From the NCBI GenBank assembly GCA_964355045.1, contig CAYHCM010000001.1, positions 1 through 64,000 on the forward strand: a DNA stretch of 64,000 bases, given 5' to 3'. This DNA is from JABWCE01 sp964355045 (GTDB lineage: Bacteria > Bacteroidota > Bacteroidia > NS11-12g > UBA9320). How positions within the stretch are numbered: position 1 is the stretch's first letter; each line of letters starts with the position of its first letter. A program made the position numbers and the translations under genes. The notes beneath the pieces were generated by a model, which was not told the DNA's origin, did no database searches, and saw nothing but the letters and a program-made list of their open reading frames with translations. Shown piece by piece: positions 16,921-25,133 of this stretch.

Positions 16921-18186
16921 TTAAACCCTAAAAGCATTTCGGGTCATTTCTATTTCGCTATTTGAAATTCCTTTTTGCTTTGCAATAGATTTCCACTTAG
17001 AAACCGATTCGGTCATTTCTTTCCTTATTTTATTGGCTTTATCCGGTTTTAGTTTAAAATATTTAGCCACAGCTATAGCCAAATCAACATCCAAAGCATT
17101 ATCATTTTCCGAAATATTAAGTTTTAATCCTGTGCCATGTTCGTTCGGGTTTAAATCATAAGCCGGTGATAATTTCCAACCTTTATTGGTCAGCAAAAAT
17201 CCATGATTGCGTAAATGGTCATCAGTATTCGATACCAAAATATTAAATAAAATCCGCCGCCATAATTGGTCTAAATCGGCTGTAGAATCGGCGCTGTGTT
17301 TTAATATGAATGACACAATTTCAAGATAGCTCACTCCTTCGTGAAAATCGGCCCCGTCATTATATCCCAGCAAAGTCATGGCCGATGCAAAATGAATTCT
17401 TTCATTATCACTTGTTCTATCAAATCGTTTTGCTAAGTAGGTGTGATGTTTACCAGAAAATTTTTGTATTTGTGCTTCGGGTACTGTGATGCCGCAATCT
17501 GAAGCTATATCGTGCAGCACCATTTCCCAAGCCCCTGAATTTTTGGCATCGGTAGCACTCGGAAATTTAGCCATCCATAAATTTTTTTTATCATCCACTA
17601 TACTGGCCTTCGGCCTTGCTCCTCCTAAGGATGAACCCGGATCTACCAGCATTTGCAACCACTTTAAGTATTCCGGATCATCTACAACATCTTCCCGTTC
17701 CAATTGCAAACTGGCATATTCCAGTTCTCTTAACGATGCCCATGGCGGTGAAGCAAATTCTTTTTGATTATTGATAAAATCACCCTGTTCTGCTGTTTTA
17801 AAACGCAAACCGCCCATCCTGTGCCCATCATATACCCCCAATAGATAATCAGTTTCGTATAAAGTATTTTCTTTTCGTCCTTCTATTCTGGCTTGGGCGG
17901 CCTCTTTTCTCCGCATCAACAATCGTCCCCAACGGTCGGGTGATGAGTCTAAAAAAATACCAAAATTCTGTTTGCCATCGGGTAAATATTGCTTGCCCTG
18001 AAAATGATTTAAATGAGGGTCAAGGTAGATGGCGTAATGAGATTTTAACCAGGAGGTATCGTATTCAAAATAAAATATTTCTTTTCCGCGAAGCCTTTGG
18101 GCAAATAATTTTCCAACAGGTTCAATTTCTTTTAAACCCTTCCAGTTGGCATATACCAATATCGTTTTATCGTTTTCGAATGGCAT
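16921..18186 (-). CDS. hipA: HipA-family serine/threonine kinase toxin
   Basis: A 421-residue HipA-like kinase. The HipA N-terminal domain covers about residues 1-110 (FGIFLDSSPDRWGRLLMRR). The kinase part has a glycine-rich loop DPGSSLGGARPKASI, the ATP Lys in LWMAKFPS, YLAKRFDR, the catalytic loop SNTDDHLRNHGF and the metal-binding SPAYDLNP. Such kinases phosphorylate translation factors, for example GltX in E. coli, and can cause persistence; the target of this one is unknown. It follows hipB with 3 bp between, so the two are one operon. Confidence 0.9.
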   Translation of the reverse strand: MPFENDKTILVYANWKGLKEIEPVGKLFAQRLRGKEIFYFEYDTSWLKSHYAIYLDPHLNHFQGKQYLPDGKQNFGIFLDSSPDRWGRLLMRRKEAAQARIEGRKENTLYETDYLLGVYDGHRMGGLRFKTAEQGDFINNQKEFASPPWASLRELEYASLQLEREDVVDDPEYLKWLQMLVDPGSSLGGARPKASIVDDKKNLWMAKFPSATDAKNSGAWEMVLHDIASDCGITVPEAQIQKFSGKHHTYLAKRFDRTSDNERIHFASAMTLLGYNDGADFHEGVSYLEIVSFILKHSADSTADLDQLWRRILFNILVSNTDDHLRNHGFLLTNKGWKLSPAYDLNPNEHGTGLKLNISENDNALDVDLAIAVAKYFKLKPDKANKIRKEMTESVSKWKSIAKQKGISNSEIEMTRNAFRV

Positions 18187-18189
18187 TTC

Positions 18190-18653
18190 TTATTTTTTAG
18201 GGGCTCTTTTTTTGATACTTAAATTTGCATCTTGTAATTTTCGACCCAAAGGGTCGGCGGCAGCCACTTGCTCCAAATCCATTTCTAAACCCAAAATAAA
18301 TAAGGCTTGTAAATAACTCCCGATTGAAACGGATGGGGTTCCTTTCTCAATTTTCCAAAGAGTCATACGGCCTATACCTGCCCGTTCGGCCACTTGCTCG
18401 GCACTCAATTTACGACGTAATCTGGCCANNNNNNNNNNNNNNNNNNNNNNNNNNNNNNNNNNNNNNNNNNNNNNNNNNNNNNNNNNNNNNNNNNNNNNNN
18501 NNNNNNNNNNNNNNNNNNNNNNNNNNNNATACCTGCCCGTTCGGCCACTTGCTCGGCACTCAATTTACGACGTAATCTGGCCAACTTAATATTTTCACCC
18601 AGAGCAGTTAATATTCGTAAGTTCTTGGGTAGTATTGTTAGTTTCGCTTTCAT
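18190..18653 (-). CDS. hipB: HipB-like antitoxin, interrupted by an assembly gap
   Basis: A Xre-family helix-turn-helix repressor. The 100-N gap inside it is bordered by the same 55 bp on both sides; removing the Ns and one copy gives an in-frame protein of 102 residues. The HTH is about residues 17-70: LGENIKLARLRRKLSAEQVAERAG, then IGRMTLWKIEKGTPSVSIGS. The basic tail is LSIKKRAPKK. It should neutralise HipA and repress the operon by binding the inverted repeat just upstream (18654-18711). Confidence 0.88.
18429..18528. other. Assembly gap (100 N) with 55-bp duplicated borders
   Basis: The 55 bp at 18374-18428 are identical to 18529-18583. This is a contig overlap that was not merged, so the true sequence is very likely continuous with one copy. 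Confidence 0.95.
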
Positions 18654-18711
18654 ATAACGTATCTTTAAGAGCGCAAAAATAACTAATTATTTGCTTTTAA
18701 AGATACGTTAT
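18654..18711 (-). promoter_or_regulatory. hipBA operator and promoter
   Basis: A perfect 15-bp inverted repeat, ATAACGTATCTTTAA (18654-18668) and TTAAAGATACGTTAT (18697-18711), spaced 28 bp apart (43 bp centre to centre, about four helical turns). Between the arms on the minus strand lies TATTTTTG (18681-18674), an exact TAnnTTTG -7 element. The outer arm would cover the -33 region and the inner arm the transcription start, as expected for a repressor-controlled promoter. Confidence 0.75.
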
Positions 18712-18895
18712 AAAAATATTAGATTAATGTGAGGTTATATTGACCCGTTTGGATATGGCAAATTGCCAAAAGATACCGGTGGTATTGATAATTCTCGCAT
18801 ACCAGAGACAAGCACAAGAAGTGTTTATTTAAAAATTAAAACACAATCGTTTATTTTTTCAAAAAGGATATATTTGAATATTATTTTAAGATAAT
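18712..18895. promoter_or_regulatory. Spacer with a -7 element for the T9SS gene
   Basis: TATATTTG at 18869-18876 fits the TAnnTTTG element, 19 bp before the ATG at 18896. The rest holds an open stretch without a start codon (18733-18894; GYIDPFGYGKLPKDTGG then IDNSRIPETSTRS), which may be the tail of a lost gene. Nothing else was seen. Confidence 0.45.
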
Positions 18896-20338
18896 ATGAA
18901 AAACTCGCTATTCTTTTTTATGCTTCTGAATTACATATCCTATTCCCAATCGTTTAAACCGGTTACAAGTAATTCGAAGGTTAATCTTTATTGCTTTGAA
19001 GGAGTACAAGGATTTAGGATTGATTCTATTACTAAATCAGGAAATTTAGAAATTATTAATTTTCATTATCAAATAAGGGTAGAATCTAATAAAATGTGTT
19101 TCAATCCATATTCACCAAGTTGGTTAGGTGAAAAATGTATAATTGATACACTTACTAAAATAGCTTATTTTTTTAATGAAATTAAGGATACACTTCGAAT
19201 TAGTTATTCTAAATCTGTAGGTGAAACTTGGAATTTCTATAAAAAAGGTAAAAAATTATTAAAAGCTAAAGTAATAGGAATTAATATGGAAAAACTTCCA
19301 AATGGTATGTTAGAACCGGTTAAATCTATTCAAATATTTAATGATTCTTCAGGAATTGATTTGTGGGATAACCATAAGCCAACATTAAAAATATCTGAAA
19401 ATTATGGCTTTACCCAATTACTCGATTTTTTTGAAATGCCAAATCTTGAACACGGTTATAATGCCGAAGATATTTTTAAAACATATCATTATAAACTAAT
19501 TCCTAATCGAATAATTAAATTGTCGGATATTTATAATTACAACGAGGGTGATTTATTTGAATATCATATAATTGATAATTACGGTCCTGATGATTATCAT
19601 ATTTTAGAAGTCATTAAAAAATATTCAGGTACTAATTATTTACTTAAAAATACGTATCAAAATAATACTTACATTCCACCTAATCGCTTTAGTGAAATAA
19701 TTGTAACCTATGATACCTTTGCAATTAAGAGGGATGATATACTCTTTGATGCATCAAAGCATTTACCGGGAGAAACAGTAGTAAAAAAAATTTCTGAAGA
19801 CAGATACATAGCAAATGCAAAAGGTGTGGGATATGTAGATAGCCTATATTATGTACCACGAGGGTATAGTGCCGAATGTACCTTTCATGTAAAAATAGAT
19901 ACCTGCTGGCAAACTCCCTTTGAGAATTATCATCAAGAAAGTTATTTGGATTATAAAGAAGGTTATGGTTATTATATACGATATGCTCCTAGTATTTATG
20001 GTTATATGCAACCTCAGGAGTACATGATTTACTCCAAAAAAGGAAATAAAACGACTGGAACATATATACCTTTAGGTATTGATAATTCAGTAACAAAAGG
20101 TAAGTTTTTCCTTTATCCCAATCCTTCCCTTAATACTATTTTTATTTATTCAGGTAGTTTGGAAATTCAAGGATATTCTTTGTATTCTATTAATGGCCAG
20201 ATTTTAATAGATACCTCTGATTACAATAAAAAGGATGGCATAGACATTTCGAATCTGACCAATGGATTATATTTTATAAAGATTCAATCGCAAGAAGGAA
20301 ATTCTATCATCCGTGTCCTTAAAACTGAAAATAAATAA
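18896..20338 (+). CDS. Secreted T9SS cargo protein of unknown function
   Basis: A 480-residue exported protein. Signal peptide at residues 1-19 (MKNSLFFFMLLNYISYSQS). The body has no family I recognise and is rich in Tyr, Asn and Ile. The last about 75 residues form a type A T9SS sorting domain: FFLYPNPSLNTIFIYS, YSLYSINGQIL, and ISNLTNGLYFIKIQSQEGN. It should be moved by the type IX machinery to the surface or outside. The end, LKTENK, lies within a region shared with the MBOAT gene end (20319-20420), so the last few codons may come from the junction rather than the original gene. Confidence 0.8.
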   Translation: MKNSLFFFMLLNYISYSQSFKPVTSNSKVNLYCFEGVQGFRIDSITKSGNLEIINFHYQIRVESNKMCFNPYSPSWLGEKCIIDTLTKIAYFFNEIKDTLRISYSKSVGETWNFYKKGKKLLKAKVIGINMEKLPNGMLEPVKSIQIFNDSSGIDLWDNHKPTLKISENYGFTQLLDFFEMPNLEHGYNAEDIFKTYHYKLIPNRIIKLSDIYNYNEGDLFEYHIIDNYGPDDYHILEVIKKYSGTNYLLKNTYQNNTYIPPNRFSEIIVTYDTFAIKRDDILFDASKHLPGETVVKKISEDRYIANAKGVGYVDSLYYVPRGYSAECTFHVKIDTCWQTPFENYHQESYLDYKEGYGYYIRYAPSIYGYMQPQEYMIYSKKGNKTTGTYIPLGIDNSVTKGKFFLYPNPSLNTIFIYSGSLEIQGYSLYSINGQILIDTSDYNKKDGIDISNLTNGLYFIKIQSQEGNSIIRVLKTENK

Positions 20339-20420
20339 AAAGTTGAACCTCACTACTCGCTAACTGATAAGCGCCAATAATGATAAAAGCCACGATGGAT
20401 ACTTTCAATACCAAAGGTAT
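20319..20420 (-). pseudogene. Orphan diverged copy of the MBOAT gene 3' end
   Basis: Read on the minus strand this 102-bp stretch encodes IPLVLKVSIVAFIIIGAYQL, then ASSEVQLFIYFQF and a stop. It matches the last 33 residues of the MBOAT protein ending at 21307, with about 27 identities and no gaps. The DNA also differs at many third positions, so it is an older or foreign copy. It begins precisely at the stop codon of the Bro-N gene and its own stop overlaps the end of the convergent T9SS gene. No start codon is present. Confidence 0.88.
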
Positions 20421-21241
20421 TATTCTAATAGTTTTTTATCTGATATTTTTTTTGCGTTCAAACTACTCACAACCTTTTTACCCGTTTTAGCTTCAATCTC
20501 CTTTCGGGTATTTCCCGCGATTGTTCCGCCTTGCTTTGCAATTACTTTATTTTCATCCAAAGTTTTAGGCTTTTTTTCTTGTGAAATTTCCTTGGTAGTT
20601 GCCTCTGCAAGCATATTCAACACCAACTCTAAATTGGTCATATTATCTCTCAAATTTTCTTTTTTGAGATTTTTATGTTGCTTGTATTGTTTCACGGTTT
20701 TACCACTCCATGCTTTTGTAATAATGTCGGTAAGGCTGGCGAATTCTTGCCCTTTTTTAACACCTCTTGCTTCCCACTCATCAGTCAATTCTTTTCTAAC
20801 CTCAATACTTTTAAGCCTTTGGTTAATCCATTCTTTGCTATACCCTTTTTGTAAATAGGTTTGCATGGCACGGTCAATGGTTAGTTCTGGATCTTCAGTT
20901 TCTTCAACTCGTTCATAGCCTACTTTTGCTAACCATTGCTTAAATGGTTCGGCTTTGGGAGAAGGGATAGATTGGATTAAACGAAACAATTGTTCAGTAT
21001 CGGCTACATCGGTCAGATAAAACTTCCCATCGGCTGAAAGTAATTTCAGTTGTCCGATTTTTTCGGACAACTCACTTCCTTCCTTTTTGAGTTTTGATTT
21101 TAAGTCACTCCAATACTTTCTGGGTCTTTCCGAACCTGTTAATACTTCTATAATATCTACAATAGCAAAAAACCACTTTTCCTGTTTGGTATTCCAACTG
21201 CTACGAATTTGTTTACTCTCAAAAAGTTTAATGTTACTCAT
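20420..21241 (-). CDS. Bro-N domain (phage antirepressor-like) protein
   Basis: A 273-residue protein. The Bro-N domain is residues 3-105: LFESKQIRSSWNTKQEKWFF, AIVDIIEVLTGSERPRKYW, KLLSADGKFYLTDVADTEQLFRLIQSIPSPKAEPFKQWLAKVG. The middle (about 120-200) matches the C-terminal part of the DinD-like/antirepressor group (RGVKKGQEFASLTDIITKAWSGKTVKQYK), and a basic tail follows. These proteins are common on phages and mobile elements; their molecular role is poorly known. It lies between the MBOAT gene and a second, diverged copy of the MBOAT 3' end, so it was probably gained as cargo. Confidence 0.88.
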   Translation of the reverse strand: MSNIKLFESKQIRSSWNTKQEKWFFAIVDIIEVLTGSERPRKYWSDLKSKLKKEGSELSEKIGQLKLLSADGKFYLTDVADTEQLFRLIQSIPSPKAEPFKQWLAKVGYERVEETEDPELTIDRAMQTYLQKGYSKEWINQRLKSIEVRKELTDEWEARGVKKGQEFASLTDIITKAWSGKTVKQYKQHKNLKKENLRDNMTNLELVLNMLAEATTKEISQEKKPKTLDENKVIAKQGGTIAGNTRKEIEAKTGKKVVSSLNAKKISDKKLLE

Positions 21242-21306
21242 TGTACTATGGCTAAATAGTTTGCAAATTAAAAATAAAGAATGGTTACATTACTTTAAAT
21301 TTTCCC

Positions 21307-22824
21307 TTAAAACTGAAAATAAATAAAAGGCTGTACCTCGCTGCTGGCCACCTGATAGGCGGCAATTATGATAAATACAACGATTACAACCTTCAACACC
21401 AAAGGCATCATTGAAAATTTTCCTTCCAAATTCAGTTTAAAGCGTTTTGGAATAAAATGAAGGAAGTAACCGATAAGTATAAAGCTGAACACTTTCCAAT
21501 ATGATTGTGCCTTTAGCATCGCATCAGGCAATGAGAAATTATTAAAAATCCGGCCCAACATCATTTTTACGGAGGGTACATCATCGGCACGGAAATATAT
21601 CCAACAAAAACACACAAAATGGAAGGTAACAAGACCTGCAATAAGGTTATACCATTTAGAGTTTTGTTTTCCTGCCCATGGCACATATTCCAACCAAGCC
21701 TTATGAATGGCCAAAGCCGCTCCGTGCAAGGCACCCCATATGATAAATTTATTGGCAGCCCCATGCCACAAGCCTCCAAGCAACATAGTTATTAATAAAT
21801 TTATATACGTCCTTATTTTTCCTCTTCGGTTTCCACCCAATGAAATATAAAGATAATCTTTAAGCCATGTACTTAAAGAAATGTGCCATCTTCGCCAAAA
21901 CTCGGTAATGGAAAGAGAAACATAAGGCGAATTGAAATTGAGAGGTAATCGGAAACCGAGCAATAAAGAGATACCAATAGCCATATCACTATAGCCCGAA
22001 AAATCACAATATATTTGTATTGCGTATCCATATACCGCCATCAGGTTATCAAATCCCGAATAGAGTTGAGGGTCATCAAACACCCTGTCCACAAAGTTGA
22101 TACTGATGTAGTCAGAGATTACCGCTTTTTTTATTAAACCACCCATTATTAAAAATACGGCATGACCAAATTCTCGTTCGGTAAGGCTGAATTTTTTGGC
22201 TATTTGGGGTAGAAAATCAGCCGCTCTGACAATAGGACCGGCTATGAGTTGAGGAAAATAGGTTACAAAAAAACCATAGTCCAAAATATTTTTGGCCGGC
22301 TCGATATGTTTGCGATACACATCAATGGTATAGCTAAGAGCCTGAAAGGTAAAAAATGAAATGCCAACAGGAAGTATTATTTTACTGATGTCGAAATCGG
22401 TACCGAACCAATTGTTGGATGCGATGTAAAAAATATTTTTAGGATGAAAATTGGTTTGAAATAAATCATTAATAATATCGGCAAAATAATTACTGTATTT
22501 GAAAAAAGCCAGCAATCCCAGATTAATGCTAATGCTGATTATTAAATATATTTTTCGATGAAGATTGTTGGATGACTTATGAATAGCCCTGGCTAAATAA
22601 AAATCATAAAATGCTGAAAGAATTAATAAAATAAAATACCATCCACCTGTGCGGTAGTAAAAAAACACCCCGAAGCAAATCAGGTATAGACTTCTTAAAT
22701 TAAGCCGGTCGTGCAAAAAGGCATAAACACCATACATAATGGTGAAAATGAAAATAAACAAATACTGGCTGAACAACAGGGGTGATGTTTCAGAAAAAAC
22801 AAATATTTCCCGGAGGGTTAGCAT
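21307..22824 (-). CDS. MBOAT-family O-acyltransferase (AlgI-like)
   Basis: A 505-residue polytopic membrane protein of the membrane-bound O-acyltransferase family. Core motifs: YCDFSGYSDMAIG, FWRRWHISLSTWLKDYLYISLGGNR and the catalytic histidine in LLGGLWHGAANKFIIWGALHG. It would pass an acyl (often acetyl) group across the membrane to a partner that modifies a glycan. The neighbouring SGNH gene is the likely partner, as in AlgI/AlgJ or DltB/DltD systems. The ATG at 22824 abuts the assembly gap; the length fits the family, so this is probably the true start. A second copy of its last 33 codons lies downstream at 20319-20420. Confidence 0.92.
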   Translation of the reverse strand: MLTLREIFVFSETSPLLFSQYLFIFIFTIMYGVYAFLHDRLNLRSLYLICFGVFFYYRTGGWYFILLILSAFYDFYLARAIHKSSNNLHRKIYLIISISINLGLLAFFKYSNYFADIINDLFQTNFHPKNIFYIASNNWFGTDFDISKIILPVGISFFTFQALSYTIDVYRKHIEPAKNILDYGFFVTYFPQLIAGPIVRAADFLPQIAKKFSLTEREFGHAVFLIMGGLIKKAVISDYISINFVDRVFDDPQLYSGFDNLMAVYGYAIQIYCDFSGYSDMAIGISLLLGFRLPLNFNSPYVSLSITEFWRRWHISLSTWLKDYLYISLGGNRRGKIRTYINLLITMLLGGLWHGAANKFIIWGALHGAALAIHKAWLEYVPWAGKQNSKWYNLIAGLVTFHFVCFCWIYFRADDVPSVKMMLGRIFNNFSLPDAMLKAQSYWKVFSFILIGYFLHFIPKRFKLNLEGKFSMMPLVLKVVIVVFIIIAAYQVASSEVQPFIYFQF

Positions 22825-22924
22825 NNNNNNNNNNNNNNNNNNNNNNNNNNNNNNNNNNNNNNNNNNNNNNNNNNNNNNNNNNNNNNNNNNNNNNNNNNNN
22901 NNNNNNNNNNNNNNNNNNNNNNNN
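22825..22924. other. Assembly gap (100 N) between SGNH and MBOAT genes
   Basis: Unlike the other four gaps, the two sides share no 55-bp overlap, so real sequence is missing here. It removes the 3' end of the SGNH gene. Confidence 0.9.
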
Positions 22925-24045
22925 CCCATAACAGCATTAAAATCCCAAACACCACAATTGTATTCTTCGGCTAACTCGTACAAAACGGTTCTATAACTAT
23001 CATTATTATTATTGTGCGTTCCGTTTTTTAAATAAAAATCGCCCGGGGTAACCAATAAAATTGAAACACCCGGTTTGGAAGCGCGAATATTATCCAGCAA
23101 AGTTCGAAGATTATCTTTAATACAATAGCGACAATAGCGGCTTTCGGGCAAAAAATTATCATTGGTACCAAGGGAAACAATTACCAGGTCGGGTTCTAAA
23201 GCGCTTAGTTGCTTGGTGAACAAATTACTTTTATTAAACGATTTGGTAAAAGCCCCGTTTAGGCCGATAGCATGATAAAGCACTCCGGGATTATTATTTT
23301 CAAGGCTCATTCCATAAAACTGAAAATGGTTTTGTGCCGGAAAAGATTTTGATAAATTAAGAATAACGCTGTCCTGTGGTTTATTAAAAAAAAACTGAGA
23401 ATATCCATCCTCAGCCGGTTGCTCGTCAAAAAAGAAATCGGGGTCGGTACTATTCGAAAATACCGGTGAAAAACTTTCATCATCCGTTTTATAAAATAAT
23501 TTTAAATTGGTATAGCTGTAATCGGTTTTTCCAATTCTATCAGGGTCAATAAGCATATAGGAATTGCTGTCGCGGGTTGAAATCATCAAACCGTTTAATC
23601 CAAGATTGCATCCATCGCCAGCCTGCACAGCTTTACAATTGCTCCATCGGCCCCCAAATGAAACACTGTAATTTATAGGATTATTGGAATTGGCCATGCG
23701 AAAAGGAAATAAAAAACCGCGACCACCATTCCCAAAAGTTTGCTGAAATAAAGAGCGGGTTTCATTGGTCAAATAATCGGCCTGAATATGTGAGTCGCCA
23801 ATATGAACAATATTTATTTTACCCATACGGGTTTTTATATAATGATCGAGGTGGTTAAAAAATGAAAAAAGAAATTTATCTGTACCATATCCTATGGTAT
23901 TTTTTTTGTAATCAATGCAGGAGTAAACTTCTTCAAAAATGCTCAAATGGTTGCGATTCGAAGAAAATGAGGTGAATAGAAACACCAGAACGATACTTGA
24001 AAATATCACCTTACTGCACTTAATAATATTCAGCCAGGCACCCAA
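22925..24045 (-). CDS. SGNH-hydrolase-like exported protein, 3' end in gap
   Basis: At least 373 residues. An N-terminal signal anchor (about residues 10-28, CSKVIFSSIVLVFLFTSF) precedes an SGNH fold: IVHIGDSHIQADYLTNETR (catalytic Ser in the GDSH block), GGRGFLFPFRMANS, and LVIVSLGTNDNFLPESRY (oxyanion GTND block). The Asp/His block would be in the missing part. Proteins of this kind pair with MBOAT proteins in O-acetylation of surface polysaccharides. The start is TTG, directly after the manC stop codon, so expression is coupled. The gene is cut by the assembly gap. Confidence 0.85.
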
Positions 24046-25125
24046 TTAATTATATTTTCCGTTGTATTTATCTTTTATATCAGAAACTATGAGTCGAACT
24101 TCCTGTTCATGTTCCATATTACAAATCAAAATGGCATCATTGCTTTCAACCACCATCAGGTTATTAACCCCTTGTAAAATAATAAGCCCTTTTGACGAGT
24201 TATAAACAAAACAATTTTGAGTATCGCGATTTATAATGTTTTGGCCAATTATTACATTACCATCCTCTCCGACAGGCGCAATTTCCATAACCGAACGCCA
24301 GGTTCCCAAATCGCTCCATCCAAAGGTGGAAGGGATAACAAATACATTTTTTGCTTTTTCAATTATTCCATAATCAATGGATATAACCGAACAAAGCGGG
24401 TAACTGCGTGCAATATATTCTTCTTCCTGCGGGGTATAGTAAAATTTTTTTCCTGCCTTAAAAAGTTCATGTATTTCGGGTAAATATTTTTCAAATGCAT
24501 CAATCCAGGCTTTGGCACTACTTAAAAAAATACCTGCATTCCACAAAAAATCGCCGCTTTGAATAAAAGTTTCCGCTATTTCCAGGGTGGGTTTTTCGGT
24601 AAAGGTTTTTACTTTAAAAATATTTTCCTCTATTTTATCGGTATAATATTGAATATATCCATAGCCCGTATCGGGTCGCGAAGGATTTATGCCTAAAGTA
24701 ATAATAGCATCATGAGTAGTTACAAAATCAATACCTTCTTTTATTTTATTTAAAAAAGTGGTTTCATCTGAAATAAGATGGTCGGAAGGAAGTATGGCGA
24801 TATTGGCATTGGGGTATTTCGTAAAAATTTTATAAACGGAATAAGCAATGCAAGGCGCCGTATTTTTAAGAGCCGGTTCAAGCAAAATATTGCACGTAAT
24901 TATTTCAGGCAATTGCTCTTTTACCAATTCAAAATAATCCTCGTTTGTTACTACATATATTTTATCATTATCAAATAAATGACTTAATCGGTCGTATGTC
25001 ATTTGGATCAAGGTTTTGCCGGTGCCCAATATATCAAGAAATTGTTTGGGATTATTGGTGCGGCTTATAGGCCAAAACCGGCTTCCAATGCCGCCGGCCA
25101 TTATTACTGCAAAATTTTCACTCAT
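24046..25125 (-). CDS. manC: Mannose-1-phosphate guanylyltransferase
   Basis: A 359-residue GDP-mannose pyrophosphorylase making GDP-mannose from mannose-1-phosphate and GTP. Motifs: VIMAGGIGSRFWPISRTNNPKQFL (nucleotide loop and Lys), ILPSDHLI, GINPSRPDTGYGYIQ, FTEKP, and FLWNAGIFL. It has the short single-domain form without a C-terminal phosphomannose isomerase domain. It lies 8 bp after kdsD and touches the SGNH gene, placing GDP-mannose supply in the same operon as glycan acylation. Confidence 0.93.
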   Translation of the reverse strand: MSENFAVIMAGGIGSRFWPISRTNNPKQFLDILGTGKTLIQMTYDRLSHLFDNDKIYVVTNEDYFELVKEQLPEIITCNILLEPALKNTAPCIAYSVYKIFTKYPNANIAILPSDHLISDETTFLNKIKEGIDFVTTHDAIITLGINPSRPDTGYGYIQYYTDKIEENIFKVKTFTEKPTLEIAETFIQSGDFLWNAGIFLSSAKAWIDAFEKYLPEIHELFKAGKKFYYTPQEEEYIARSYPLCSVISIDYGIIEKAKNVFVIPSTFGWSDLGTWRSVMEIAPVGEDGNVIIGQNIINRDTQNCFVYNSSKGLIILQGVNNLMVVESNDAILICNMEHEQEVRLIVSDIKDKYNGKYN

Positions 25126-25133
25126 CGTAGTTT

